Assembly (NCBI GenBank): GCA_052143835.1
Contig: JBKQRV010000009.1
Location: forward strand, 26,784-90,783
DNA length: 64,000 nucleotides
Source of the DNA: DASPPM01 sp052143835
Lineage (GTDB): Bacteria; Pseudomonadota; Alphaproteobacteria; JACZXZ01
Direction: 5' to 3'
Under the pieces are notes generated by a model that saw nothing but the letters and a program-made list of their open reading frames with translations, made no database searches and was not told the DNA's origin. Of this stretch, positions 9,239 to 19,248 are shown piece after piece. Within the stretch, counting starts at the first letter, position 1. Each line of letters begins with the position of its first letter. Position numbers and translations under genes: made by a program.

Positions 9239-9957
9239 GGGCCGGCGAGCTCGGCAACGATGCGCGCGGCCGCCGCGCGCGGCGAAGGGGCTTGAGTGAT
9301 CGGCCGCCCGATGACGAGATAATCGGCACCCGCTGCGAGCGCCTCCTTGGGCGTCGTGACTCGCTTCTGGTCGTCCGCTTGTGCCCAGGCCGGACGGATG
9401 CCCGGCACCGCCAGAATGAAACCGGGGCCACATTTGGCGCGCAGGGCTGCGACCTCCTGCGGCGAGCACACGACCCCGTCGATGCCCGCCCCTTGCGCGA
9501 GATCGGCGAGACGCAGCACCTGTGCTGCAATCGGTCCCTCTTGGCCGACGCGGCGCAAGTCGCGCTCGTCGAGGCTGGTGAGCACCGTGACCGCGAGCAG
9601 ACGCGGCCGGTGCGGGCCCGCCGTTCGCGCGGCCTCGGCCGCGGCACGCAGCATGGCCGGCCCGCCCGCAGCATGGAGCGTCAAGAGCGCCGGCTCGAGC
9701 GGCAAAAGGGCGCGCACCGCGCTCGCCACGGTATTCGGGATGTCGTGGAGCTTGAGGTCGAGGAAGAGCGGCAGCCCCTCGGCTCGCAGCTCACGCACCG
9801 CCTCGACGCCGCCGGCGCTGAAAAGCTCGAGGCCCATCTTGATGCCCCCGACGGTGCCCTTGAGCTCGCGCGCGAGTGCGCTTGCGCGCTCGAGATCGGT
9901 CAAATCGAGGGCGACGAAGATGCGCTCGGCGGGCTTAAGCGTGCTCTCCGCGGTCAT
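9235..9957 (-). CDS. pyrF: Orotidine 5'-phosphate decarboxylase
   Basis: Last step of UMP synthesis, OMP to UMP. 240 residues. The catalytic array is visible as D67, K69 and D72 in FLDLKLHDIPN, with D18 in VALDL and K40 also conserved. It is translationally coupled to trpF through a 4-bp overlap. The upstream gap of about 200 bp to the ornithine cyclodeaminase-like gene is mostly a palindromic repeat. Confidence 0.96.
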   Translation of the reverse strand: MTAESTLKPAERIFVALDLTDLERASALARELKGTVGGIKMGLELFSAGGVEAVRELRAEGLPLFLDLKLHDIPNTVASAVRALLPLEPALLTLHAAGGPAMLRAAAEAARTAGPHRPRLLAVTVLTSLDERDLRRVGQEGPIAAQVLRLADLAQGAGIDGVVCSPQEVAALRAKCGPGFILAVPGIRPAWAQADDQKRVTTPKEALAAGADYLVIGRPITQAPSPRAAAARIVAELAGP

Positions 9958-10041
9958 GGCGGGCCTCTATAGCAGAGCGCCCTACGGCAGCGAAAGACGC
10001 TCGTGTCGCGATTTGGAAGTTCTTATCACCCGGAGAAAGCC

Positions 10042-10143
10042 GTCATTGCGAGCGCAGCGAACCCCGGCGTACGCCGGGGCAGGACATTGGATGAAAAATC
10101 GTTTCTGGATTGCTTCGTTGCCCTTCGGGCGCCTCGCAATGAC
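10042..10143. repeat. Palindromic repeat bounded by GTCATTGCGAG, copy A
   Basis: The ends GTCATTGCGAG (from 10042) and CTCGCAATGAC (to 10143) are exact inverted repeats. Inside are CCCCGGCGTACGCCGGGG, a perfect 18-base palindrome, and a GCCCTTCGGGC hairpin. A related element in the opposite orientation lies at 63815-63914. The element fills the gap between two minus-strand genes, so it is transcribed only by read-through from the upstream gene. Confidence 0.85.
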
Positions 10144-10157
10144 ACGTGTTTGCCTAA

Positions 10158-11099
10158 TCAGCCGCCGACTTGCTCGAGCACGAGCTCGGCACCGGCCAGA
10201 TCCTCGAGCGCTGCACCCACGGACTTGAAGAAAGTGATCTCGTCGTCGCTACGACGCCCCGGCCGCTCGCCCCGGCAAAGCTCGTAGAGGTCGCCCTCGA
10301 TGCCGGCCTCGGCGAGCGTGCCGTTCCTGAGCGGCTGGACGACGTCGCCGGCCTCCTTGGTGGCCCCCGCCCGCGTATCGACGAAGACGCGGCAGCGCCG
10401 CACCGCCTCGTCGTCCGCCTCGCGCATCGCGGGCGTGTAGGCGCCGACGAGATCGAGATGCTGGCCGGCCACGAGCCAGCGCCCGCGGATGAGCGGCTCC
10501 GTGGTCATGGTGGCGCAGGAGATCACGTCCGCCCGGGCTACCTCCGCCGCGAGATCGCCGCTCGCGCGCACGGCGAGGCCGGGGCGGGCGAGCCGCTTGG
10601 CAAGCGCCTCGGCCTTCTCAGGATGGCGGCCCCAGATCGCCACCTCGCGGATCGGCCGCACCGTGCTATGGGCGCGCACGAGGTGGGGGGCAAGGGCACC
10701 CGTGCCCACCATGAGGAGCCGTGCAGCCTGCTCGCGCGCAAGATAGCTTGCGGCAAGGGCGGAGGCGCAGGCGGTGCGCCGCACGGTCAAGGTGGGCGCG
10801 TCCATGAGCGCGAGCACCCGGCCCGAGGAACCGTCGAGCAGCACGTAGATGCCCTCGACACTCGGCTTGCCCTTGGCCGCATTGCCGGGAAAGACGGTGA
10901 CGAGCTTGACGCCGATGTGGCGCCCTTCCTGCCAGGCCGGCATGAAGAGAAGCGTTGCATCGGGTGCTCCGGGCACCTTGACCGTATGGTGCGTGCGCAC
11001 CGGCATGGCGCAGCCCTCGCGGAAGGCGGCTCTCAAGCGCTCGATGAGGTTGCGATCCTCGAGTGCCGCCTCGACCTCGGCCGCGGTCACCATGCGCAT
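10158..11099 (-). CDS. Ornithine cyclodeaminase / mu-crystallin family protein
   Basis: NAD(P)-dependent enzyme of the ornithine cyclodeaminase fold, 313 residues. Hallmarks are the substrate-binding start MRMVTAAEVEAAL, KLVTVFPGN near residue 67, the conserved TVRRTACASALAASYLA segment, and the Rossmann loop VGTGALAP. The ATG at 11099 has GGAGGG seven bases upstream. Family members act as ornithine cyclodeaminases, delta1-pyrroline-2-carboxylate or ketimine reductases, or alanine dehydrogenases, and I cannot choose among these. It sits between lapA and pyrF in the same direction and has no obvious pathway partner here. Confidence 0.85.
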   Translation of the reverse strand: MRMVTAAEVEAALEDRNLIERLRAAFREGCAMPVRTHHTVKVPGAPDATLLFMPAWQEGRHIGVKLVTVFPGNAAKGKPSVEGIYVLLDGSSGRVLALMDAPTLTVRRTACASALAASYLAREQAARLLMVGTGALAPHLVRAHSTVRPIREVAIWGRHPEKAEALAKRLARPGLAVRASGDLAAEVARADVISCATMTTEPLIRGRWLVAGQHLDLVGAYTPAMREADDEAVRRCRVFVDTRAGATKEAGDVVQPLRNGTLAEAGIEGDLYELCRGERPGRRSDDEITFFKSVGAALEDLAGAELVLEQVGG

Positions 11100-11129
11100 G
11101 GCTCGCCCTCCGCTTCGCTCTCGCCTTGC

Positions 11130-11498
11130 CTAGCTGGCGTGCGGGAAGGTGGGCAGCGCTGGCGCGCGGGCAGCGGCCTCGCTCGTCCCGCCGGCGCTTG
11201 CCGCCGCGGCATCAGTACCCGGGTGCTGACTTGCCGCGGCGAGCTCCTCCTTGAGGTGCTTGGCCTCGGCCTCGGCCCGGCGCGCGCGGCGGCGGGTACG
11301 CGCGCCGCCGAGCCAGGCGCCGATGCCGCCCAAAATGAAGCCGAAGAGGAGGCTCGCCAGGACCGCGCCGTAGAGCGGCAGCTCGAGGCTGAAGGGGAGG
11401 GGCTCGATGCGCAGCGTCACGGGGGCGCGATTGGAGACGGCAAAGAGGACGAAAACGAGTGCCGTAAGCGCACCCGCGATCCAGGAGAGGAGCTTCAT
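11130..11498 (-). CDS. lapA: LapA-domain (DUF1049) inner-membrane protein
   Basis: 122 residues from the ATG at 11498. Two membrane helices (about residues 4-22 and 40-62) flank a short loop with the NRAPVTLRIEPLP signature of the LapA/DUF1049 family. A basic cytoplasmic stretch and a coiled-coil-like tail rich in Ala and Glu follow. In E. coli LapA helps LapB control LpxC and lipopolysaccharide synthesis; no lapB gene is visible here. Its place directly after ihfB is the usual alphaproteobacterial arrangement. An upstream in-frame ATG at 11561 lacks family-like sequence. Confidence 0.85.
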   Translation of the reverse strand: MKLLSWIAGALTALVFVLFAVSNRAPVTLRIEPLPFSLELPLYGAVLASLLFGFILGGIGAWLGGARTRRRARRAEAEAKHLKEELAAASQHPGTDAAAASAGGTSEAAARAPALPTFPHAS

Positions 11499-11547
11499 GA
11501 GCTTGATCCAAGCGCGCGCGAGGACGCTTTGTCCCCCTGCTGCGGCG

Positions 11548-11832
11548 CTACCTCTTGCCATTGAGCCGCTCGCGCAGCTCCTTGCCGGTCTTGAAGAAGG
11601 GGATGTGCTTCTCGCTCACGGCCACGGACTCGCCGGTGCGGGGGTTGCGCCCCAGGCGCGAGCCGCGCTTCTTGACCGAGAAGGCGCCGAAGCCGCGCAA
11701 CTCGACGCGGTCGCCTTGCGAAAGGGCCGAGGAGATCTCGTCGAAAATCGTGGACACGATGCGCTCGACGTCCCGCTGGTAGAGATGCGGGTTGCGCTCG
11801 GCGATGCGCAGGATCAACTCCGACTTGGTCAT
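11548..11832 (-). CDS. ihfB: Integration host factor subunit beta
   Basis: Small DNA-bending protein of the HU/IHF family, 94 residues from MTKSELILRIAERNPHL. The GRNPRTGE DNA-binding arm is conserved (about residues 59-72). It pairs with IhfA, which lies elsewhere. It follows rpsA by about 280 bases on the same strand, as in many proteobacteria. Confidence 0.95.
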   Translation of the reverse strand: MTKSELILRIAERNPHLYQRDVERIVSTIFDEISSALSQGDRVELRGFGAFSVKKRGSRLGRNPRTGESVAVSEKHIPFFKTGKELRERLNGKR

Positions 11833-12108
11833 CGACTTCGCCCCCCTTCTCGGCCCCCGTCGACCAAAGCGCGCCGAGTTTTGCGAAGCGTGCCAGAGCA
11901 AACCGCGCCCGTCAAGGGTAAGTATTTAAGATAGCGGCATTTTTCGGGGTGAGGGAGGCGGGGAGGCGGGCGGGTTTCATGGCAAGCGGCGGCGCGGAAA
12001 GTGCCCCTTTCGAGGCTTCCGCCGCGTCTTGCGGCAGGCGGGCGCAAAACGGAGAAGGTGCCGCCCACTTGCGCGGCGGCGCGCCGGATTTCTTAGAGCG
12101 CGCCCGGG

Positions 12109-13905
<1,797 letters not shown>

Positions 13906-14022
13906 CAAAATCTCCAATCTTCCTTCATGTTTCCGGCCGGCCGGTTGGCTCCGGCGGTCTTCGTCGAGTGGCACGCTTGCCCGCCACCCTATGGGCATTT
14001 CCGCCTGCACGACGAGGCTTGC

Positions 14023-14667
14023 TCAGCGCGCGTTGCCGCATTTGCCCAGGATGTAGTCGACCGCGGCTTTGAAAGCCTGATCCGCATCGAGCGCGCTGGT
14101 ATCGAGCACGAAAGCGTCGGCCGCGGGCTTGAGCGGTGCGGCCGCGCGCGCGGCATCCCGCGCATCGCGCTCCTTAAGGTCCTGCAGGACGCGGGCATAT
14201 ATACTGTCAAGCCCGCGCTTGAGCAACTCCTTATGGCGCCGCTCGGCGCGCACCTCGCGGCTGGCGGTGACGTAGAGCTTGACCTCGGCATCCGGGCAAA
14301 TGATCGTTCCAATATCCCTTCCGTCGAGCACCGCGCCCTTTTTCCCACCGGGCGGGCTATGGGCAAAGCGTTGCTGGAGCTCGACAAGGGCGGCGCGCAC
14401 GCCGGGGATGGCCGCGACTTGGGAGGCGGCGTTGCCGACCGCGTCGCCGCGGAGGGCGGGATCGCGGACGGCGGCAAGCGTGAGGGCGCGCGCGGCGGCC
14501 TCGGCCGCTCTGGGATCGGCAGGATCGCCGCCGGCCTTGAGCACGGCATGGCCTACTGCGCGGTAGAGGAGCCCGGTGTCGAGGTGCGCCAGATCGAAGT
14601 ACTCGGCGAGCCGGCGCGCGAGGGTGCCCTTGCCCGAGGCGGCCGGGCCGTCCACCGCGATGATCAT
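14023..14667 (-). CDS. cmk: Cytidylate kinase
   Basis: Phosphorylates CMP and dCMP with ATP; 214 residues. The P-loop GPAASGKGT is at residues 7-15, and the RDIGT motif with the following phosphate-binding arginines is conserved. The start overlaps the aroA stop by four bases, giving the coupled pair aroA-cmk ahead of rpsA. Confidence 0.96.
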   Translation of the reverse strand: MIIAVDGPAASGKGTLARRLAEYFDLAHLDTGLLYRAVGHAVLKAGGDPADPRAAEAAARALTLAAVRDPALRGDAVGNAASQVAAIPGVRAALVELQQRFAHSPPGGKKGAVLDGRDIGTIICPDAEVKLYVTASREVRAERRHKELLKRGLDSIYARVLQDLKERDARDAARAAAPLKPAADAFVLDTSALDADQAFKAAVDYILGKCGNAR

Positions 14668-16001
14668 GGCGCCGCGATCCTCGCGCCGAGGCCGTTCATG
14701 AGGGCGACGAAGCCGGGAAAGCTGGTGTCGATCATGGCGCCGTCATCGACGGTGACGGGTGTCTTGGCCCCAAGCCCGAGGACGAGGAAGGCCATGGCGA
14801 TGCGGTGGTCCATGCGGGTCTCGACCAGCCCGCCGCCCGCGACCGGTCCGGCTGAGCCGTGCACGATCAGGCTGTCGCCCTCGATCTCGACTTTGACGCC
14901 ATTCGCGGCAAGCCCGGCCGCGATCGCGGAGAGCCGGTCGCTCTCCTTGACGCGGAGCTCGGCCAAGCCGTCGAAGCGCGAGGTGCCGCGCGCGATCGCC
15001 GCCGCGACCGCGAGGGCCGGATACTCGTCGATCATCGAAGGCGCGCGCGCCGCAGGCACGCGCACGCCCTCCAAGCGGCCCGCCGCTATGACGAGATCGG
15101 CGACGGGCTCGCCCCCCTGCTCGCGCTTGTTCTCGAGGCGGAGCTCGGCTCCCATCTCCGCGAGCGTCGTCAAGAGGCCGCAGCGCAAGGGATTGACGCC
15201 GACACCCTCGAGCGAGACGCGCGAGCCCGGCACCAGGAGGCTCGCCACCAGCACGAAGGCGGCGGACGAGATATCGGCCGGCACGGCGAGGCGCTGGGGC
15301 TTGAGCTCAGGCTGGCCGGTGAGCATCACGGCCAAGGCGCCATCGTCGCGCTCGGAGAGCTCGACCACGGCACCGAAGGCGCGCAGCATGCGCTCGCTGT
15401 GATCGCGCGTCGCCACGGGCTCGATCACGGTGGTGACGCCGGGCGCATTGAGGCCCGCGAGGAGTACTGCCGACTTCACTTGCGCAGACGGCACCGGCAC
15501 GCGATAGGTGATGGGAAGCGGCTCCGCCGTGCCCACGACGGCGAGCGGCAGGCGGCATCCATCGCGGGCGACGAGGGAGGCACCCATGCGCTCGAGCGGC
15601 TCGGCGACGCGCCGCATCGGACGGCGGCGGAGCGAGGCGTCGCCGGTGAAGAAGCTGACGAAAGGATGGCTCGCCGCGAGCCCCATCAAGAGGCGCGCCG
15701 CCGTGCCGGAGTTGCCCAGGTCGAGCACCTCCGCGGGCTCGGCGAGGCCGCCCACCCCGCGCCCGTGGATGTGCCACAGGCCTCGCTCGTCGCGCGCGAG
15801 CTCGGCGCCGAGTGCGGTGAGTGCCGCTGCCGTGCGGAGCACGTCCTCCCCCTCGAGCAGTCCCTCGACGACGGTCTCGCCCACGCTCAACGCCCCCAGC
15901 ATGAGGGCGCGATGGGAAATCGATTTGTCGCCCGGCAAGGTGACGGTACCCGCAAGGGCCCTAGCCGGCGAGACGAGCGGCGAGGAGACGAACGGCTTCA
16001 A
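14664..16001 (-). CDS. aroA: 3-phosphoshikimate 1-carboxyvinyltransferase (EPSP synthase)
   Basis: Sixth step of the shikimate pathway; 445 residues. The N-terminal LPGDKSISHRALMLGAL and the GNSGTAARLLMGLLA-type motif (here LMGLAASH) bind phosphoenolpyruvate and shikimate-3-phosphate, and the RVKESDR loop is present near the C-terminus. The first codon is a TTG, supported by the Shine-Dalgarno-like AAGGAAAGG a few bases upstream. The gene heads the long minus-strand block. Confidence 0.95.
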   Translation of the reverse strand: MKPFVSSPLVSPARALAGTVTLPGDKSISHRALMLGALSVGETVVEGLLEGEDVLRTAAALTALGAELARDERGLWHIHGRGVGGLAEPAEVLDLGNSGTAARLLMGLAASHPFVSFFTGDASLRRRPMRRVAEPLERMGASLVARDGCRLPLAVVGTAEPLPITYRVPVPSAQVKSAVLLAGLNAPGVTTVIEPVATRDHSERMLRAFGAVVELSERDDGALAVMLTGQPELKPQRLAVPADISSAAFVLVASLLVPGSRVSLEGVGVNPLRCGLLTTLAEMGAELRLENKREQGGEPVADLVIAAGRLEGVRVPAARAPSMIDEYPALAVAAAIARGTSRFDGLAELRVKESDRLSAIAAGLAANGVKVEIEGDSLIVHGSAGPVAGGGLVETRMDHRIAMAFLVLGLGAKTPVTVDDGAMIDTSFPGFVALMNGLGARIAAP

Positions 16002-16229
16002 GGCAACCTTTCCTTCGCGCGGGCGGCGTGATCGCCGTGACGGGCTTTTGGCCGAGTGCTCCTAACATAATCGCATGAGAGGGCAAAGTGCCGCGCTCGC
16101 CAAGCGGTGCGGGTGCGCGAGCGCCTCTATCCCTCGCGGCTACGGCGGCCGGTTTTTCCTTTTGACAGGACCATGGGAACGTGGCAATTGGCTGCCCTCC
16201 GTCGAGTCGACCACTGGGGAGTGCTGCCG

Positions 16230-16574
16230 GTGACGAAGCCGGAATGGGGTACCAAGCGAATTTGCCAAAGCTGCGGCACGCGCTTCTACGATCTCAGGCG
16301 CAGTCCGATCGAGTGCCCGAAGTGCGGCACGATCTTCGATCCCGAGGCTTTGATCAAGGCGCGGCGGCCGCGCCAGGCTCCCGCGCCGGTCCCGGCCGTG
16401 CTTGTCGAGCCCGTCGTCGTCGAGGTCGAGGCTCCCGAGCCGGAGGAAGTTCCTGCTGCGGCGGCCGAAGGCGAGGAGGAAGAGGTCATCGAGGATGCCT
16501 CCGAGCTCGGCGAGGACGAGGACGACGTCGCCGAGGTGATCGAGAACGTCGAGGAAGAGGAAGGCGAGCGCTGA
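16230..16574 (+). CDS. FYDLN-acid family protein (TIGR02300), zinc-ribbon plus acidic tail
   Basis: 114 residues from the GTG at 16230, chosen because GGGGAG (16216-16221) is eight bases upstream and the sequence then reads MTKPEWGTKRICQSCG, as in the family. Two CxxC pairs (CQSC and CPKC) form a zinc ribbon around the FYDL signature. The rest is a low-complexity Ala/Pro then Glu/Asp-rich tail. The function is unknown. The family is alphaproteobacterial and often lies next to aroA, as here (divergent), and beside a tRNA-Ala gene. Confidence 0.88.
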   Translation: MTKPEWGTKRICQSCGTRFYDLRRSPIECPKCGTIFDPEALIKARRPRQAPAPVPAVLVEPVVVEVEAPEPEEVPAAAAEGEEEEVIEDASELGEDEDDVAEVIENVEEEEGER

Positions 16575-16740
16575 CGCGCCGCTCTTCGCGAGCGCCCTCT
16601 TTCGGGCAGAATCGGGCAACAGGCCGAGAGGCCGCCCCTCTTGGCGCGAAGTTTTCCCTTGCCTCGTTGAGGTGCCCGAACCTATTTTGCCCACCCGACG
16701 CCCGGCGGCCCACGGCCGCGCGGGAACGGTTTTCCCCGAT

Positions 16741-16816
<76 letters not shown>

Positions 16817-16823
16817 ATCGGAA

Positions 16824-16856
16824 CAAGGGGTCAGGCTAGGGCAGTCTGACCCCTTG
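16824..16856 (+). terminator. Hairpin after tRNA-Ala, possible terminator
   Basis: Perfect 11-base arms CAAGGGGTCAG (16824-16834) and CTGACCCCTTG (16846-16856) around an 11-base loop, eight bases after the tRNA. There is no strong T-run after it, so it may be a processing or weak termination hairpin, or simply an intergenic repeat. Confidence 0.5.
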
Positions 16857-17020
16857 CCGTTCTGGCCGATGGCCGGCCAGTCGCGAGCGCAGCCGCTGGC
16901 TCACGCGCCATTTGCGCGTATTCATTCAGAGCGGATAAATTGTGCGCGCCAAAGATGGCCCCCGGATGGCGCTATAAGGCGTGGATCGATCGGGCGCCCC
17001 GGAACCCTGCCGGGGTCGAT

Positions 17021-17917
17021 ATGGCCATTGGGGCCGTGTGGGCGGGCAGCCATGAGGCGAGGGTGAGCATCTCCGCGGAGACGAGCGCCGACGTGTTGCC
17101 GCTTGACCATGTCCTCGGTCCGCCGTTGCGCGACAATTGGGCGGGTTGGCGGCGCGCGGTGGCGCTCGCTTGCGCCGTGCTTCTCCACGCGTCGGTGATC
17201 GGCTTGCTCTTGCTCGGCTCGCCGTTTGCGGAGCGGGCCGCCGAGCCGCCCTTGATTCCGGTCGAGCTCGTGCTTCTCCCAGAGCAGAAACCGCCGCCCA
17301 AGCCCAAGCCCAAGCCCGAGGTCGCCGTGAAGCCGGCGCCCGAGCCTGAGGCGCAGCAGTATCGCGAATCCGGCGGCGATCCGAACCTCGCGCCGGGGCG
17401 ATTGCCCGACGCGGCGCCGCAGCCGCAGCCCAAGCCGGAGCCAGCACCCGCCGCCCTGGCCGAGAAGCCGCCGCCCAGCTTGGCCTCGGCGCCGCCCCTG
17501 CCGGTGCCGCCGCCGCACGAGCGTCCGAAAGCGAGCGAGGCCGTGGCCGCGGTCGCACCGACGCACCAGTCGACGATCGAGCCCATGAATGACAGCGCCT
17601 TTTTTGGAAAAGGCGGCGGAGATCGCTATCTCAACAAAATGCGGGACAAAATCCACGGCAACTTCATCTACCCCGGAGCCGCGCGCTCGCGAGGCATCGC
17701 CGGGGTCGCACACTACGCGATCGTCATCGACCGGCGAGGCAATCTGCTGGAGTTGCGCTTGCTGCACTCCTCGGGTGCCGACATCCTCGACCGCGCCGGC
17801 CGGGACGCGGTCGAGCTCAGCGCGCCCTTCGATCCGCCGCCGGCAGATGTCCCCGGCGACCAGGTCAGTTTGGAGTTGACGCTCCCTATGGGGCTCGACG
17901 TGCACGGCGTGCAGTAG
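17021..17917 (+). CDS. TonB-family energy transducer-like protein
   Basis: 298 residues from the ATG at 17021. There is a short cytoplasmic segment, one membrane helix at about residues 47-67, a long periplasmic Pro/Lys/Glu linker (KPPPKPKPKPE and similar), and a C-terminal TonB-like domain (about 205-295) with YPGAARSRGIAGVAHYAIVIDRRG. TonB links the proton motive force, through ExbB and ExbD, to outer-membrane receptors; no exbBD or receptor gene is in the window. The start is uncertain: a TTG at 16940 and a GTG at 17063 are in frame, and no ribosome-binding site is decisive. Confidence 0.8.
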   Translation: MAIGAVWAGSHEARVSISAETSADVLPLDHVLGPPLRDNWAGWRRAVALACAVLLHASVIGLLLLGSPFAERAAEPPLIPVELVLLPEQKPPPKPKPKPEVAVKPAPEPEAQQYRESGGDPNLAPGRLPDAAPQPQPKPEPAPAALAEKPPPSLASAPPLPVPPPHERPKASEAVAAVAPTHQSTIEPMNDSAFFGKGGGDRYLNKMRDKIHGNFIYPGAARSRGIAGVAHYAIVIDRRGNLLELRLLHSSGADILDRAGRDAVELSAPFDPPPADVPGDQVSLELTLPMGLDVHGVQ

Positions 17918-18017
17918 CCCCGGAGGCACTCCGGCCCGCGGTCGAGCGGCACCCGCGACCCGGCGCCATCGGCGGGAGCGCGGGGGCGCGCGGCGAGGGG
18001 GGCGAGATCTTATCGCT

Positions 18018-19229
18018 TCAGTTGACGGGGGCCCGCGGGCGTTCCCGGCTGCTCAACCAGACGATCGCCTGCTCGAGCGGCATCGGGCGCGCGAAATAAT
18101 AGCCCTGCAGCGAAGGCACGCCCAAGGTGGTGAGCACTCGGGCGAGCACGGCGGTCTCGACCCCTTCGGCGACGCTTTCGAGGCCGAGATTGCGCGCGAG
18201 CTCGACCACCGACTTCACGATCGCGTAGGAGTCGCGCGAATCCGCGAGGTCGAGGATGAAGGACTTGTCGATCTTGAGCTCGGAAAAGGGCATCTCGCGC
18301 AGCGCCTTGAGCGAGGAGTAGCCGGTCCCGAAGTCGTCGATGGCCAGGCGGAATCCCTTGAGCCGCAGGCGCGTGAGAATTTCGACGGTCGCGCGCGGAT
18401 CCTTCATCGCGACGCTCTCGGTCACTTCGAAGGAGAGCGAGGAGATCTGCGAGCCGCTCTCGACGACGAGTGTCGCAACGCGGTCCGGGAAATCGAGCCG
18501 GCGCAAGTTGGCGCTCGAAACGTTGATCGCGATGGGCAGCGCCGAATGGCCGTTGCCGAAACGGCTTTGATGGGAGATCGCCTCGCGCACCACCCACATC
18601 GTCAGCTCGTCGATCACGGCGTCGTCGAGCTCGGCGAGCGGAACGAAGCGTTCGGGCAGCAGCATGCCGAACTCCGGATGGGGCCACCTGATCAGGGCCT
18701 CGAACTTGATGAGGTCGCCCGTGCCCGAGGTGACGACCGGCTGCAGGAAGAGTCTCATCTCGCCGGCATCGAGCGCGCGCCCGACGTCGGCCGGAGAAAG
18801 GCGCCCCGCGGGCGCCGCAGCAATCCCCGCGGGCTCCCGAGCGCTCTCGACCTGAGGCCCACCGTGCGCCACAAGGCGCAGGAACGCCCGCACTTCCGAG
18901 GCGCGCGCGGGCTTTTGCAGGGCGCCCGAGACGGTAAGCCCGAGCGAGGTGCCGAGCTGCTCGGCCGCGGCGAGGACGCGCCGGTCGAAGCCGCTCACCA
19001 GCACGACGTCGCCGCGATAGTCTTCGCGATGGAGGTAGCGCAACTGCTCGACGCCGTCGGAGGTGCCGAGCTGCAGGTCCAGCATGATGAGGTCGGGCAT
19101 GGTGCGCCGGAATGACGCCTGAAAGGCGGTCTCATCCAGCGCCGCCTCCGCCGTCCACCCGATGCCTTCGGCGACCGCGACGATGAATGAGGCGATGCGC
19201 TCCTCGTCATCGAGCACAAGCAAGTGCAT
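18018..19229 (-). CDS. REC-EAL response regulator (c-di-GMP phosphodiesterase)
   Basis: 403 residues. An N-terminal receiver domain (1-120) has the acidic pair D7-D8 and phospho-acceptor D51. A C-terminal EAL domain (about 145-395) keeps the metal and catalytic residues: E177 in FEALIRW, N236 in INVSS, E268 in FEVTES, D298-D299 in IDDFG, K319 in LKIDKS and E355 in AEGVE. Active cleavage of c-di-GMP is therefore expected, gated by phosphorylation. The ATG at 19229 follows a GGGGAG. The gene starts 19 bases after the end of the hybrid kinase gene on the same strand, so the kinase is the likely phosphodonor. Confidence 0.9.
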   Translation of the reverse strand: MHLLVLDDEERIASFIVAVAEGIGWTAEAALDETAFQASFRRTMPDLIMLDLQLGTSDGVEQLRYLHREDYRGDVVLVSGFDRRVLAAAEQLGTSLGLTVSGALQKPARASEVRAFLRLVAHGGPQVESAREPAGIAAAPAGRLSPADVGRALDAGEMRLFLQPVVTSGTGDLIKFEALIRWPHPEFGMLLPERFVPLAELDDAVIDELTMWVVREAISHQSRFGNGHSALPIAINVSSANLRRLDFPDRVATLVVESGSQISSLSFEVTESVAMKDPRATVEILTRLRLKGFRLAIDDFGTGYSSLKALREMPFSELKIDKSFILDLADSRDSYAIVKSVVELARNLGLESVAEGVETAVLARVLTTLGVPSLQGYYFARPMPLEQAIVWLSSRERPRAPVN

Positions 19230-19248
19230 TCCGGCTCCCCCCCCGTCC

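Noticed and set aside
16940..17020. TTG start at 16940 for the TonB-like protein
   Set aside because: It adds 27 residues that do not resemble a TonB N-terminus and has no ribosome-binding site; the ATG at 17021 is kept, with low certainty.
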